Below the pieces are notes generated by a model. The model made no database searches. It was given only the letters and a program-made list of their open reading frames with translations, and was not told where the DNA came from. Position numbers and translations under genes: made by a program. This document shows positions 11,164 to 21,627 of a stretch of DNA of 64,000 nt, one piece after another (within the stretch, counting starts at the first letter, position 1; each line of letters opens with the position of its first letter). The stretch lies in assembly GCA_030374765.1 (NCBI GenBank), contig JARGXX010000010.1:1-64000 (forward strand), in the 5' to 3' direction. The DNA comes from Agarophyton chilense (lineage: Eukaryota > Rhodophyta > Florideophyceae > Gracilariales > Gracilariaceae).

Positions 11164-11883
11164 TTCAATAACCTTCGTTTCCGCCGGTATAAAGCCGTGA
11201 GAGGGAGACACAGGCATGGGAATCGGCTCTATACAGCGTCTATGGCCTTGGTACGGCGCCTGGTAGAAGAGAAACGAGTTTGCTCACATTGAGTGAAATT
11301 GCCTGCGGGCACTTTTGGTCAACTGCGAATTACGGCTCATAATTTGCACCCCGAAAGTGCGAAATAATAATGCAAATCAACAATCGGGGTGCAAATTATG
11401 AGCCGTAATTCGCAGTTGAAATTTATTGCCTGCAGGCAATCCCCCTTTTGCTCCCTCAAACTGCATCTCACGTTAACCGACCCCGACCGTATTTGAGCTG
11501 TCGGCTATCGCTCTTCTGCAGTCCTCTCCGCTTGGCAACGTTCGCCTTTCGAAACTTTGTCGTTGTTTCAGCGGTGTTGCTTGTTTTGGATTCTTGCGCC
11601 CGCTGCGGTATCGAGTTACGATCAAGAACGGCTTTGACGTACACGCACCCGCTAAAGCCCAAGACCTCACCATTGCGCAAACCCCTACACGGCCCCGCTC
11701 TTTGAACCCCTAAACCCCACGACCCCTTCAATCAAGACGCCCTTGCACAACTTCAGCCCCCGAATTCCCCTTCAAAAGAACAAGTCTCTCTTCGTTCAAT
11801 CACCCCCCCTTCTATCTCTCTATCTCCGCCCCCAGCCTTCTCCACCGACACTTCGAATATCTCTCCAAGTTCCGTCTTACAAG
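11164..11883. promoter_or_regulatory. Linker between repeat units and upstream region of methyltransferase-SET copy 2
   Basis: 720 bp without a supported gene. It holds a TATAAAG at 11188-11194, the inverted repeat at 11298-11440, a few isolated CCCCTAAA-like units near 11702-11720, and a pyrimidine-rich leader (11780-11880) before the ATG at 11884, whose context AAGATGG fits a Kozak start. The equivalent stretch of copy 1 is outside the window, so where the repeat unit begins cannot be fixed here. Confidence 0.4.
11298..11440. repeat. Long inverted repeat (possible foldback or MITE-like element)
   Basis: Inner arms 11319-11354 and 11384-11419 are perfect 36 bp reverse complements around a 29 bp A-rich centre. 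Outer arms 11298-11311 and 11427-11440 (ATTGCCTGCGGGCA against TGCCTGCAGGCAAT) pair with one mismatch and are separated from the inner arms by 7 bp on each side. The result is a strong 140 bp hairpin. I could not find a clear target-site duplication. Confidence 0.7.
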
Positions 11884-14800
11884 ATGGTCACCACCGAAGG
11901 TCTCATTGGTTTGTTCTTGCCGCTGCGCGACGCGTACGCCCGCATGCGCCCCGATGATCCCAACGCCCGCGCGCTCCAGTACCTGGACTTGGTCTACTTC
12001 GCAGTTCAGAACCGAGGCTCTGTGCCAGCTGCAGAGGAAGTTTGCTCCTTGGTCGTGCCATCTGAAAAGCACGGCAAGTACACCAACACGGAGATACAAC
12101 ACAGCCTCCTCAAAAACAACTACTTTTCTCAGGTGTACCTCATGGCCAGATGTGTGGACCTCGACGATGGTAGCAACGACCGGCGTCTCAGGGACTTGTA
12201 CCAGCTCTACCTCCAAATCCAAGCTTCAAGCAATACTTCTGAGCAGCAACCGTCTTCTGCTGCTGGTAATGGTACCACCCGTGCAAGTGCTCGTTCTTCC
12301 AATGCGCCTACAAATCGCCGCCGCCCCAGCCGTCAAGTCGACTTGCTCATTCCGAAAACGGCTCTCTTGTCGTCCTTCCTCAAATCGCGCATTCTGCCTC
12401 CACAGTCGCAAACTTCCAAGGACAGTCGCTCACGATTCTCCACTACCGTTGAGGCATCTCGTTTTGAAATGGTTTTGTATCTGTCGATGATCTACACTCT
12501 CAAACGCGAGAAACTCAAATCGCGCCAGACCAAGAAACAACGCCTCAATACCGGCGTTGCAACCGCGACCTCTATGTTGCCTTCGTTGCAAAACTTTAAG
12601 CACGAAACGTGCGAGCGAATTTCATTTGTCGTGCACAAGCTTGTGACCTCTTGGAATGTGTTCTGCCGCCATCTTGGGTATGACTCACTGGAGCACATGC
12701 TCGCTCCGTACATCTTGTTCGACAGCAACACCCTAACCTACCACGCTCTCGAACGCCGCGGCGAAGGCTACGCCCCTTTATCGCAAACTACCACATTTGC
12801 CAAGAACGCACAGCCTTCCAAAGTCCAATCTGAAGTGGACAGCGTCGCCTGGTCCCACACCGACGAGGTTGACCGCAATCTACGCGTGCTAGCTTCCGAA
12901 TTTTTGAACGACCTTCACCGCCTGCTTTTCAACGACTTCCTATACGAAATGGATGAAACCGCTCGCTGGCAATCTTTGACGCAATTCGAGTATAACTCGA
13001 CCGTCGACGTGTACCCTCACCGCTTCACGACGTTCGGTCTGCCACTTTGGACCCCGATTCGAATGGCCATGGTCGGTCCTATTCCAGGCCAACCCCTCAA
13101 CCCGGCCGTGGAGATAGCCAAAAAAGAAGCCGAGTTGGTGGACATCATTATGAACGAGTCACAGCAGCAACTTCCGCCTGATCCAGGAGCGCCACTACCG
13201 TCGTCGTCGGAACGCGCCAACGCCGCTGGTCCCTCACCTCCTCCCCAACCCCCAAATCTTCCCTACAACGTCAACGAAACTCGCGTCCTCCCGCCGCACT
13301 CCTTCACCCAAACTACTACTCTCAACGCTCTACAAGAGGCGGAGGACGAAATGGAAAAGCATATTCGCCTCTACGGTGTCGATTTCAAAGAATTCGTACA
13401 GGTGGATATTATCAAACGAACTACCGCCTCATCTCCAGTCGGAGCAGTGCAACTGGTCCTCACCGACCCGCCTTACAACATTCGGTCCTTAGCTGGCCGC
13501 CACAACAGCAACCACGACGCCATTTCCCAAGACGATATGAAGCGCACGGCGCAGGTTATTGGCGAGCTGATGTGCCCTGGCGGCCACTTTATTCTCTTTT
13601 GCTCCATTCGCCAGTTCAGGCCGTGGTTGTCGTGCTTCAAGAGCATTTCCGAGTCCCATACTGCGCTGTTCAAGGTGGACCCTGTGCCGTTGGTTTTCGT
13701 CCGCGCCGCCTCCCATCCTACTGGGAGCCACCGCGGGCTGCGAACGTCGCCGTTGCCCATCACCGAGTACGCCATTCACGGCATCAAAACGGGGCTCACT
13801 CACGATGAAAACCTGGCTCGCGTAAACCTCGTCAACTACAACTACGTTCCTTCTCGCTACCCGGCTTACAAGAACGTGATTGATAACGTGCCGGGACTAG
13901 CCGCTGGCGAGACCCTGCGTTGGAATCGCCTGCATTCTGTCACCAACAATCACAACGCCGTCACTGAAAAAGTACGCCCGGAGCAGAAGAGTCGTGCTCT
14001 ACTCAAGGAACTCATAAGCCGCTATTCTCAGCCTGGCGACATGGTGGTGGATTTATTTGCCGGAACGGGTTCCACCGCTTTGGCGTGCATGGAGCTCCCA
14101 GGTCACAGACGCTTTTTGGGGTGCGAGAAAGACGCAGTGTGTTACGCTCACGCAAAACACAATGCTGTCGTTCACTTTATCAAAACCGTTTTACAGAACA
14201 GCACCGACATTGAAGTGCCGCACCATCTCATCGCCAAGTTCAGTCGCCTAGTTCGCTCACTACCGAACACGGACCTGCGATCGAAATACCTTTGGACCGC
14301 GCCTCCCGGTCTGCCACAGTACCAAATTTTTCCTGCGCCGCTCGCTTCCTTTCTCTGCAACTTGTGGAAAGACCGTGAGTTTGCAGCCGTTTGCCGCACT
14401 AAACCGGTGCATGAATGGCCGCGAGAGAAACAGGGCCTTCTCACTCAGATTGATCCGGCTACGTTACTTGCCATAGAAGGGTATGCCCATGGAGTGTATA
14501 CCAAAAAGTCCGACATCCGACACCCCTTGGCGGGAGACGGGGTCTTTGCCGCACGCCAGTTTAATGAAGGCGACACCGTGTGCTACTTTTATGGAACTCT
14601 CGTCTACCACGACCTCTCCAAACGCTCCGCCACACAGTCTTCGTATGCCAACGGTTTGCTCGCCGTCACCGTGGAGCGCTTCAACTCCACTTCCATGGAA
14701 ATCCGAGTGACAGGTCCGGACTTTGTCAGACTGCCCACCCCGGGAGACCGTGGAACCCACTCCATGTGGATCACGCCTGCCCCGTTCTGTGTTGGCGGAA

Positions 14801-15081
14801 TCATCAATGATGCCCAATACCGCCCAGAGGACCTCGACATTCAGGCCTTACGGGACAAGGTACTCCCCAACCCTCGCACACCAAATGTAGTAGCGCGCCT
14901 TTCGTCTACTTTGAAAAACTCAAAGTCAGGAATCCAAGACTACCACCTTATCACAATAGTAGCCACCCGAACCATCGAGCGAGAAGAAGAAGTGCTAATA
15001 GACTATGGAAACGACTACGCTCATTGGCCCAGGGTTCCAAAACCACAAACACACACCTTTCATGTGGATCTTGTAGATTAG
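11884..15081 (+). CDS. DNA amino-methyltransferase fused to a SET domain (complete copy 2)
   Basis: Protein of 1065 residues; the open frame extends upstream to 11743, but ATG 11884 is the first methionine and has a good Kozak context. Residues 1-500 match no family I recognise and include a low-complexity Ser/Pro linker (about 410-450). Residues about 480-770 are an S-adenosylmethionine methyltransferase with the amino-MTase motif DPPYN at 528-532 before the binding motif DLFAGTGST at 723-731. That order is typical of beta-class N4-cytosine/N6-adenine DNA methyltransferases. Residues about 875-1050 look like a SET domain: GDGVFA at 884-889, a GGIINDA segment in the place of the usual NHxC motif, and VLIDYGNDY ending at 1045 in place of the ELTYDYG motif. 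SET domains methylate protein lysines, so one chain could modify DNA and histones. The SET call is weaker than the methyltransferase call. The helicase gene follows 970 bp downstream on the same strand. Confidence 0.85.
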   Translation: MVTTEGLIGLFLPLRDAYARMRPDDPNARALQYLDLVYFAVQNRGSVPAAEEVCSLVVPSEKHGKYTNTEIQHSLLKNNYFSQVYLMARCVDLDDGSNDRRLRDLYQLYLQIQASSNTSEQQPSSAAGNGTTRASARSSNAPTNRRRPSRQVDLLIPKTALLSSFLKSRILPPQSQTSKDSRSRFSTTVEASRFEMVLYLSMIYTLKREKLKSRQTKKQRLNTGVATATSMLPSLQNFKHETCERISFVVHKLVTSWNVFCRHLGYDSLEHMLAPYILFDSNTLTYHALERRGEGYAPLSQTTTFAKNAQPSKVQSEVDSVAWSHTDEVDRNLRVLASEFLNDLHRLLFNDFLYEMDETARWQSLTQFEYNSTVDVYPHRFTTFGLPLWTPIRMAMVGPIPGQPLNPAVEIAKKEAELVDIIMNESQQQLPPDPGAPLPSSSERANAAGPSPPPQPPNLPYNVNETRVLPPHSFTQTTTLNALQEAEDEMEKHIRLYGVDFKEFVQVDIIKRTTASSPVGAVQLVLTDPPYNIRSLAGRHNSNHDAISQDDMKRTAQVIGELMCPGGHFILFCSIRQFRPWLSCFKSISESHTALFKVDPVPLVFVRAASHPTGSHRGLRTSPLPITEYAIHGIKTGLTHDENLARVNLVNYNYVPSRYPAYKNVIDNVPGLAAGETLRWNRLHSVTNNHNAVTEKVRPEQKSRALLKELISRYSQPGDMVVDLFAGTGSTALACMELPGHRRFLGCEKDAVCYAHAKHNAVVHFIKTVLQNSTDIEVPHHLIAKFSRLVRSLPNTDLRSKYLWTAPPGLPQYQIFPAPLASFLCNLWKDREFAAVCRTKPVHEWPREKQGLLTQIDPATLLAIEGYAHGVYTKKSDIRHPLAGDGVFAARQFNEGDTVCYFYGTLVYHDLSKRSATQSSYANGLLAVTVERFNSTSMEIRVTGPDFVRLPTPGDRGTHSMWITPAPFCVGGIINDAQYRPEDLDIQALRDKVLPNPRTPNVVARLSSTLKNSKSGIQDYHLITIVATRTIEREEEVLIDYGNDYAHWPRVPKPQTHTFHVDLVD

Positions 15082-16050
15082 TTGTTTCTTTTCTTTCTCA
15101 GTAGAACACAACTAAAAACTAAACCTTCTCTCCTAAGAACAACCACGCGCAAACTCTCTTCCTTCATTCGTTTTAAAAACAGAAAACCTATAACCTTCTT
15201 CTTCGGCCCCCACTGCCACGCCCCGCAACATCTCACTTCTTTTGCCAAACACCATCATAACGTTACACAGTGCGCATACTGTAACACATAGCACCCCTCC
15301 TACCCACGTCACATGTAGAACCATTTTTCCAAAATCAACGGTCAAACATGTCGCATATGCATATATGAGCTCAACCGCGGTGCAGCACCGCTTGTGCTCA
15401 AACTAATACGTGTGTACGATACGCCACCACCGCCACTAGTTAGCCGTTCTGAAAACGTCATGCTTCACAACAAGTTGCCACATTGCCGCACAACATCCGC
15501 TGGCGCACCCGATCGCGCGCCAGCTCGTTCTAAACCTCCGTCCATTTACACACAAGTCCGAACCCACCCTGAAAACTTCTGCCCTCCCCCAACCCGACTC
15601 CACCACCGCGCAGCCCCATCTCTTCTCTGTGCTGCCCTTTTTCCCCTTCCCGCTCCCCCCCTGCACGGAAACCACGCCCCTTACACAAAATCACTCTCCT
15701 CAATGGGGCGGAGGCCAATGAGCTTTATTGTGACACACTCCTCCCCACAACCCCACAGTCATACACCGGGAATGAATGACCTGCAATACCAAATAGTATC
15801 GTGAAGGTTCCCTTGTACAGTATGCCATTTGCTCAAGCCAGCCACACGCGCCCTCCCCCAAAACACCAAACCGCCTTTCTCCAATTACCCTCGCCCCACC
15901 TATTTACTACTTATACTGCTATATCGGCAGTGAACCCGTCCATTTCGCTGATGCTCCCAAACTCGATTGTGTTTGTTTGTGTGTGTCTTTCTTTGCGTCT
16001 TCAAAAACAATCCTCCCAAGCGTCTTCTTCTCTCTCTTACACGTTCAGTT
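15082..16050 (+). promoter_or_regulatory. Spacer and probable helicase promoter, copy 2
   Basis: Same as 3045-4011 apart from single-C differences (for example at 15584-15589 and 15655-15661). It has the TATA-like stretch near 15353-15369 and a pyrimidine-rich leader before ATG 16051. No gene seen. Confidence 0.45.
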
Positions 16051-19000
16051 ATGTCGCAAAACAGCTTATCCTCCGCCGGCGAACATGGCTTGCCCGTGTT
16101 CATCCCCTCTTCGGTGCACAGCCCACCGAGGGCTGCGGTGAACATCTCACCGCCCACTCCCCCTAATCCCCTGCTCCCCCCACCGCCTCCGCCCGTGGCG
16201 CGTGACGCCCATGCTCAACCCCATTCCGACTTACCCGTTACCGACGCAAATGCAGCCGACGATTCTTCCTCTTTTATCATGGCACTCGGTACCATTGTGA
16301 ATATGGGTATTCATTCTATTGGGTTCTTTCCGTTGTGCGTCAACTGCCAGTGTGGGCTGCCGTCTGCCCGCGCAATCCAACATCACTTGCGCAAACAGCA
16401 CTCCATCCCTTTGGAAATTGCAAGTCCCATGTCAATGGCAATCCTGCACGAGGTGCACACCTTGCGCAACAACTCTAACGTTGCCCCCGTGTGGCAAAAG
16501 TATCGCCCCCAACACAACGCTCAATTTGTGTCCGGGCCCTCTACGTTCCTCACGCCCCTGGCACACATTGCCATTCACAATGGCTATCAGTGCCCGCTCT
16601 GCAAATTCTGCTACCTCGACCCCGTTCGTTTGCAAGCGCATCTGATCGAATGCCACAATATGTCGCCTGCGGTTGCCCAGCCACACCTTGACCGTACCGT
16701 CTCGTCGGGCCGTATTGCCTTGCAGACAGTGTACGGCGGCGTTCGTCGCCGTTTATTCCCCGTTACCAATGCTCAACCCATAGGCTGCTTGTCCAAAACT
16801 TTCCAGGTTCCGCAGGCGCCTGCGGCACGGCCTGATACCCCCCCGGCGCAGCCTGTTTGTCTCCAACCACCCCATCGTCCAGTGGCAACGACTGCCAAAG
16901 GCATCGAGCCCCCGCTTCAACACATTAACCACTTTTTACAAAAGTTCAACACCGGCGCTCCTTGTTCGCAATCAGACCCTTTGCTTCGTCACCACTCGGA
17001 GAAGAATTCTTTCATCACCTTTTCCAAGTTTGACATCGTTCTTCACTCGCTTCATGTTCATCTGGATGTGGCGGCTCAACTATCCAGAACTGGCACAACG
17101 CCCACATCCGCTGAAAGCACCATCACCCACCACATCTTCGACTACCTCTCTCAGGTGAACATTTTGGTTAGTAAGACCTCCCTGGCTTTCTTGGACCGCC
17201 TCAACAAGCGCACCGACACAGCTTTTAAAACTGTCTCCACTGAAACCCTCAAGCGTTACGCTTCACACATTTCCCGTTTGCTTGTGTTTACTCACAGGAC
17301 AAGGGCAAACCTCCCTCATCTCGTACCCGACTCAGACCTCATGTACTGCTACACTACTTCCGTGTTGGATGCCATTCGCATGTCTTCCTCTGGTGAGCTC
17401 CCCGCTCCCTTTCCTCCAACCCAACATGGCCCAGCGGTCCATAGCGCGCTCAAGCCCTTCTTGCTTCAATCTTTAGCGCCATACCACTCTTTGGATCTCC
17501 TCTCCGTTCGCAACTTCATTGCTTGCGCAAGCGTGATAAGCACCGACCCCAACCCGCCTATCGCTGCCCCCTTGCCGTCTGACCGCACGCCTGAGCCTTA
17601 CGACACGGTCATTTCTCACGACCCCAACAATACCTCCTTTCGTTTTGCAGCCGCCTCAGATGTGACGCACCTCCTCGCCGCTCTTCAATATGGCATCTGT
17701 GCCTGCGCCATACACGAACTGCACGTGCTCTCCAAATCTTCTCCCCTGTTGCAACCTGCCACCCCTGCTTCCGAACGCCCAGTTCACGTTCAAGAACGCA
17801 TGCGTACCATCGACGCGGCAATCGACGCTGATTCCAACAACGCCCTTTCGTTTGTCAGAAAGACACTCACGCTTGCAATGTCCATATCCTCTCGCGAGGA
17901 AATGTTCGTTTCTTTCCACAATTGTGATGTTCACCCGTCCTGCGGCATAGTGCGTGACACTCACCTCGCCCTCTCAGAAGTCGGCTCTTTGGTTTTAACT
18001 CTACACAAAGAAATACAACATACTCTTCACAACGACCTGCTTCTTGGCCACGCTCTGCCAACCGGTTTCACAAACGCGCTACACTCACTTCAGGACGACT
18101 CCTTCAACAAAAGCCCAGGCTTTTCTTTCCTTACCAACCTCAACAACCGCCCATTTATCGAACAAAACATGGCTTTCGTTTTCACTTGTCTCACGTCTTC
18201 CATGCCCCACAACTCCAACACCGACCACACTCCGTTTCTTCCGCAACGCAAGCAAAACGGTACCTTTCCCCGCACACAACTGCCCACAACCGACATTTTG
18301 GGCACCGATATGTTCACGCATGCGTTGTCGAGGTGGCTCTCATGTGCACAGAAAATCCAAGAACGCCTGTTGGTTGCGCTACACCTTTCGTCGGGCTCTC
18401 CTGCGCGCGGCACAGAGATTGAGACATACCGTATCCACAACGACCAACACTTTCAACGTTGTCTCATGCTCATCGACAAATCGCCTGTCCTCATTTGCCG
18501 GTACATGAAAACGCGAAACAGCAAAGGGGCCGCCACTCCGATTGCTCGCTTTCCCGATGCCCAAACATCCCGTCTTCTGCTCATGTACTTGACTCTGATA
18601 CGTCCGTTTGAAGCATATATCGTCCGCTGCCTACACGGAGGAAACTGTTTCCAGATGCATTGGAAAATGCTGTTCGCCAACTGCGGAATTCCGTATGCCG
18701 CAAACACCATCCGCTCGATAATCAGCTCTCACTTGAGCAAACGCGGTTTCCCGATATCCTTCAACGACTATAGAAACTTCACCGTGGGAATGACCAACAC
18801 AGTTTCCAATGTCACCGCATCTTCTGTAGCCGATCACATCTTGGAAGAGCTATTGACCACTGCCCATGGCCAGGCGGGCCACTCTGCGCACACCGCCGCT
18901 TTTCTTTACGCTCGTACACCACATGACATATCCGGTTTGCAGCACTCTCAACTTTCCAAATATCGCGAGTGGTCCAGCAAATGGCACCAGTATCTCGGTC

Positions 19001-21594
19001 TTCTTCTTAATGCTCCCCTCACCCAACAACAACAACAACAACAACACCACAGAAAACGTCCGGTTACTGACACAGTTCTACCTACACCTGAACCAAAGCG
19101 CTCCATCCATACATCGCAGCCAACCCCGTCCCCTCCCACTGACCGCTCTGCGATCCCCCATTCTCAAATCAACCTAAACCTGGCCGCCTCTCATCCTTTC
19201 AATCCACATCCGCCTGCTTTTATGGCAGCCGCCATACCGCGCGGTGGAGCTTCTCTCTTACAACAACCGCTTGTGACCTACGAACATATTACATCAGAAA
19301 TGCTCCGAGCACTAAGACAGGCACTTTCCAACGACTCCGCTTTATTCAAGTCCCACCAACAATTTGTGAACACAGCGGCCGTGTACAACAGGCTGTCCAA
19401 CATGCTACTACTCCAGCCGACTGGATCTGGAAAAACACTATCTCTTCTGCTCCCCGTCTTCATGGAAAAGGGCAAATACTCCACCGTTCTCATCACCCCT
19501 CTCACAGCCTTGCTCAGTGAATACGAACTGCGCGCTCAGCTCTTCGGCCTTCGTGCTTCTCGTACACCCACCCCTCCCGGATCGCACTCCTTTGCCGACA
19601 TTTACATCTTTTCCGCTGAAAGACTTTCTCTTCCTTCTTTTACAGAGTTCACCACGCGACTGATCGCCGCCGACCGCCTCGCCCGCATTGCCATCGATGA
19701 ATGTCACTTATTTCTTTTATGGCAACACTTTCGCCCGTGCTTGGCCAACCTCCACAACTGCTTCGGCCATATTCCCACAAAGATCCCTCGCGTGCTTTTA
19801 AGCGCGACAGTGCCGCCGCGCGACCGCCCCCTTCTTCTGTCGCAGCTGCATATCCCGAACGCGCATGTGTACGCTTCTTCGACTGCAAGAAACAACATTT
19901 CTTTTGTCGTGTATCAGCTAAGCTCAGCCCCCAGCACTTCGCGTGCCACACGCTTTCGCGCCGCTCATGGCCACTTTCAGGATGTGTTTGGATACCTGCT
20001 TCAGCTGGGCGTCTCAATCATGCAAGAGCATGTGGCTCGATTGCTTCACTCGTCGGCTGACACAACCCTAGCTCGCGTTCTTATATTCTCGTTAACACGC
20101 CCGGCTGCCGAAGCTGTCCATGAAGCTCTCGCCGCTTCGCGTTCTTCTTTTGGTGCCCTTAAACAATCCACTACTGTCACGGTTCTCCTGTACCATTCTG
20201 GTCTCTCCGATGTTCGTAAACGCCGGGCTCACACCCTTTGGAACTCTCCGCCTTCTTCCAGCGCACCCACAACCAACCACATTCTCTTCATGGTTTGCAC
20301 CTCTTCTTTTGGTACGGGCATCGACGTTCCCAACGTTCGCCTGGTTTTCAACTTTGGTGGAGTAGCGAGTCTTTGCGACCTCGCGCAACAGGCCGGCAGG
20401 GCCGGCCGCGATGGAAACCCATCCACTTGCGTCACCATTTATTTCCAGCCCTACTTCAAACTCGTTACGGAAACTCTTTCTTCGTCCTCATCCAACACAA
20501 ATGCGTTTGAGGAGCCCAATCGCATATACAACCAAGCACTTTCCACGGAGCGTTGGTTGGAAGCGCAGCATTGGGTCGAATGCAAATCTGTTTGTCGAAG
20601 GAACGCCCTCTATTTCCACATGGACGGAAAAGAACCAGGCATCTGTCTCTTCTCTCCTTCGGTTCTTAATTGCGATATTTGCAATAGCATCGCAGCTGTC
20701 TCCCCCTCTCCCACCCCGGAACGAAGCTCCGTTTCCGCTACCCCTTCTGCCTCTCAGCACGCCCAATCCATTTCACCGTCACCCAGCGCTTCCCCACAAA
20801 CGCCCACGCCGCCAAAAAACCGTGCCAATCAATCAAACAGAACATCCTTAAACAACCAAAACACCAACACCAACGGCGGCCCAACACAAAGCCCCAAACC
20901 CCACGCCAGTCGTCCACCACGACCCCCCACCTCCACTCCATCGCCGTTGCTGACAACCACGCATCCATCCGCAGCGACCCAATCGCCCACTGTCGCTCAT
21001 TCTCAATCTCAGTCGCACTCTGCCACCTTCTTTTACACCTTGGAACGAAAAACACCGCAACAAATCGTGTCACACTTCGAGGAGCTCTCCCGCCGACTTG
21101 CCCCTCTCTGTGTGCCATGCTTGCTGCACGAAAAAACGCAAGTGCACTTGACGGACACTCATGCATGCCCCCATTCCCGTCAACGATGCTTCAGATGCTT
21201 TTCGCCGCACCATATATCGCGCAACTGCAGGTTCGATAAATCACCTCAAGGAACCTGCTACCGTTGCCATCTCGGATTCTGCAAGGGACTCAAAACTCAT
21301 TCTCAACCGCACACTTTTGGAACAAGACACTGCATCTTCATTTCGCTCTATCAACTGGCATGGGTCTTGTGGCGAACATGCTCCAAAACTCGCTCCGAAA
21401 TTGCACTCCACCTCTTTGACGGCCGCATGCAATCCAAGTTCAACTCCATTTCCCAATCCTCCCAAGATTCCTCACCCCTCCACCTTGAAATAGACGCCAT
21501 GTTTCATGATTGGTTAACACACAACAACCACTTTGCCGTACCCAACATTCTACGCCTTGCAGCTTGGTGGAAGTCAACCACAACACTCATTTAA
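16051..21594 (+). CDS. Tyrosine-recombinase-like/RecQ helicase/zinc-knuckle protein (complete copy 2)
   Basis: Protein of 1847 residues from the first ATG; the open frame reaches back to 15967 but without a methionine. Order of parts: two C2H2-like fingers (C96 onward; C181PLC to H about 206); an alpha-rich region; a tyrosine-recombinase-like core with R786 in GSPARGTEI, R908 in NDYRN, H944 in AGHS and Y953, nine residues after the histidine as in XerD-type recombinases (the HxxR histidine is Asn905); a polyglutamine run encoded by CAA repeats near 19024 next to a basic HHRKRP; a RecQ helicase with QPTGSGKT (1122-1129), DECH (1216-1219), LLSAT, GTGIDVPNVR and QAGRAGRDG (1447-1455); RecQ-type zinc cysteines ending NCDIC; a Ser/Pro/Thr-rich linker; and a CX2CX4HX4C knuckle (C1713, C1716, H1721, C1726). 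The architecture recalls fungal telomere-linked helicases. Function at telomeres is inferred from its place next to telomere-like repeats. AATAAA lies 28 bp past the stop. Confidence 0.88.
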   Translation: MSQNSLSSAGEHGLPVFIPSSVHSPPRAAVNISPPTPPNPLLPPPPPPVARDAHAQPHSDLPVTDANAADDSSSFIMALGTIVNMGIHSIGFFPLCVNCQCGLPSARAIQHHLRKQHSIPLEIASPMSMAILHEVHTLRNNSNVAPVWQKYRPQHNAQFVSGPSTFLTPLAHIAIHNGYQCPLCKFCYLDPVRLQAHLIECHNMSPAVAQPHLDRTVSSGRIALQTVYGGVRRRLFPVTNAQPIGCLSKTFQVPQAPAARPDTPPAQPVCLQPPHRPVATTAKGIEPPLQHINHFLQKFNTGAPCSQSDPLLRHHSEKNSFITFSKFDIVLHSLHVHLDVAAQLSRTGTTPTSAESTITHHIFDYLSQVNILVSKTSLAFLDRLNKRTDTAFKTVSTETLKRYASHISRLLVFTHRTRANLPHLVPDSDLMYCYTTSVLDAIRMSSSGELPAPFPPTQHGPAVHSALKPFLLQSLAPYHSLDLLSVRNFIACASVISTDPNPPIAAPLPSDRTPEPYDTVISHDPNNTSFRFAAASDVTHLLAALQYGICACAIHELHVLSKSSPLLQPATPASERPVHVQERMRTIDAAIDADSNNALSFVRKTLTLAMSISSREEMFVSFHNCDVHPSCGIVRDTHLALSEVGSLVLTLHKEIQHTLHNDLLLGHALPTGFTNALHSLQDDSFNKSPGFSFLTNLNNRPFIEQNMAFVFTCLTSSMPHNSNTDHTPFLPQRKQNGTFPRTQLPTTDILGTDMFTHALSRWLSCAQKIQERLLVALHLSSGSPARGTEIETYRIHNDQHFQRCLMLIDKSPVLICRYMKTRNSKGAATPIARFPDAQTSRLLLMYLTLIRPFEAYIVRCLHGGNCFQMHWKMLFANCGIPYAANTIRSIISSHLSKRGFPISFNDYRNFTVGMTNTVSNVTASSVADHILEELLTTAHGQAGHSAHTAAFLYARTPHDISGLQHSQLSKYREWSSKWHQYLGLLLNAPLTQQQQQQQHHRKRPVTDTVLPTPEPKRSIHTSQPTPSPPTDRSAIPHSQINLNLAASHPFNPHPPAFMAAAIPRGGASLLQQPLVTYEHITSEMLRALRQALSNDSALFKSHQQFVNTAAVYNRLSNMLLLQPTGSGKTLSLLLPVFMEKGKYSTVLITPLTALLSEYELRAQLFGLRASRTPTPPGSHSFADIYIFSAERLSLPSFTEFTTRLIAADRLARIAIDECHLFLLWQHFRPCLANLHNCFGHIPTKIPRVLLSATVPPRDRPLLLSQLHIPNAHVYASSTARNNISFVVYQLSSAPSTSRATRFRAAHGHFQDVFGYLLQLGVSIMQEHVARLLHSSADTTLARVLIFSLTRPAAEAVHEALAASRSSFGALKQSTTVTVLLYHSGLSDVRKRRAHTLWNSPPSSSAPTTNHILFMVCTSSFGTGIDVPNVRLVFNFGGVASLCDLAQQAGRAGRDGNPSTCVTIYFQPYFKLVTETLSSSSSNTNAFEEPNRIYNQALSTERWLEAQHWVECKSVCRRNALYFHMDGKEPGICLFSPSVLNCDICNSIAAVSPSPTPERSSVSATPSASQHAQSISPSPSASPQTPTPPKNRANQSNRTSLNNQNTNTNGGPTQSPKPHASRPPRPPTSTPSPLLTTTHPSAATQSPTVAHSQSQSHSATFFYTLERKTPQQIVSHFEELSRRLAPLCVPCLLHEKTQVHLTDTHACPHSRQRCFRCFSPHHISRNCRFDKSPQGTCYRCHLGFCKGLKTHSQPHTFGTRHCIFISLYQLAWVLWRTCSKTRSEIALHLFDGRMQSKFNSISQSSQDSSPLHLEIDAMFHDWLTHNNHFAVPNILRLAAWWKSTTTLI

Positions 21595-21621
21595 GCACGA
21601 TTTTAGATTCCAACCCGGTAC

Positions 21622-21627
21622 AATAAA
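21622..21627 (+). terminator. Probable polyadenylation signal of helicase copy 2
   Basis: AATAAA 28 bp after the stop codon. The 3' flank 21628-22014 is non-coding and the same as 9591-9977. Confidence 0.5.
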
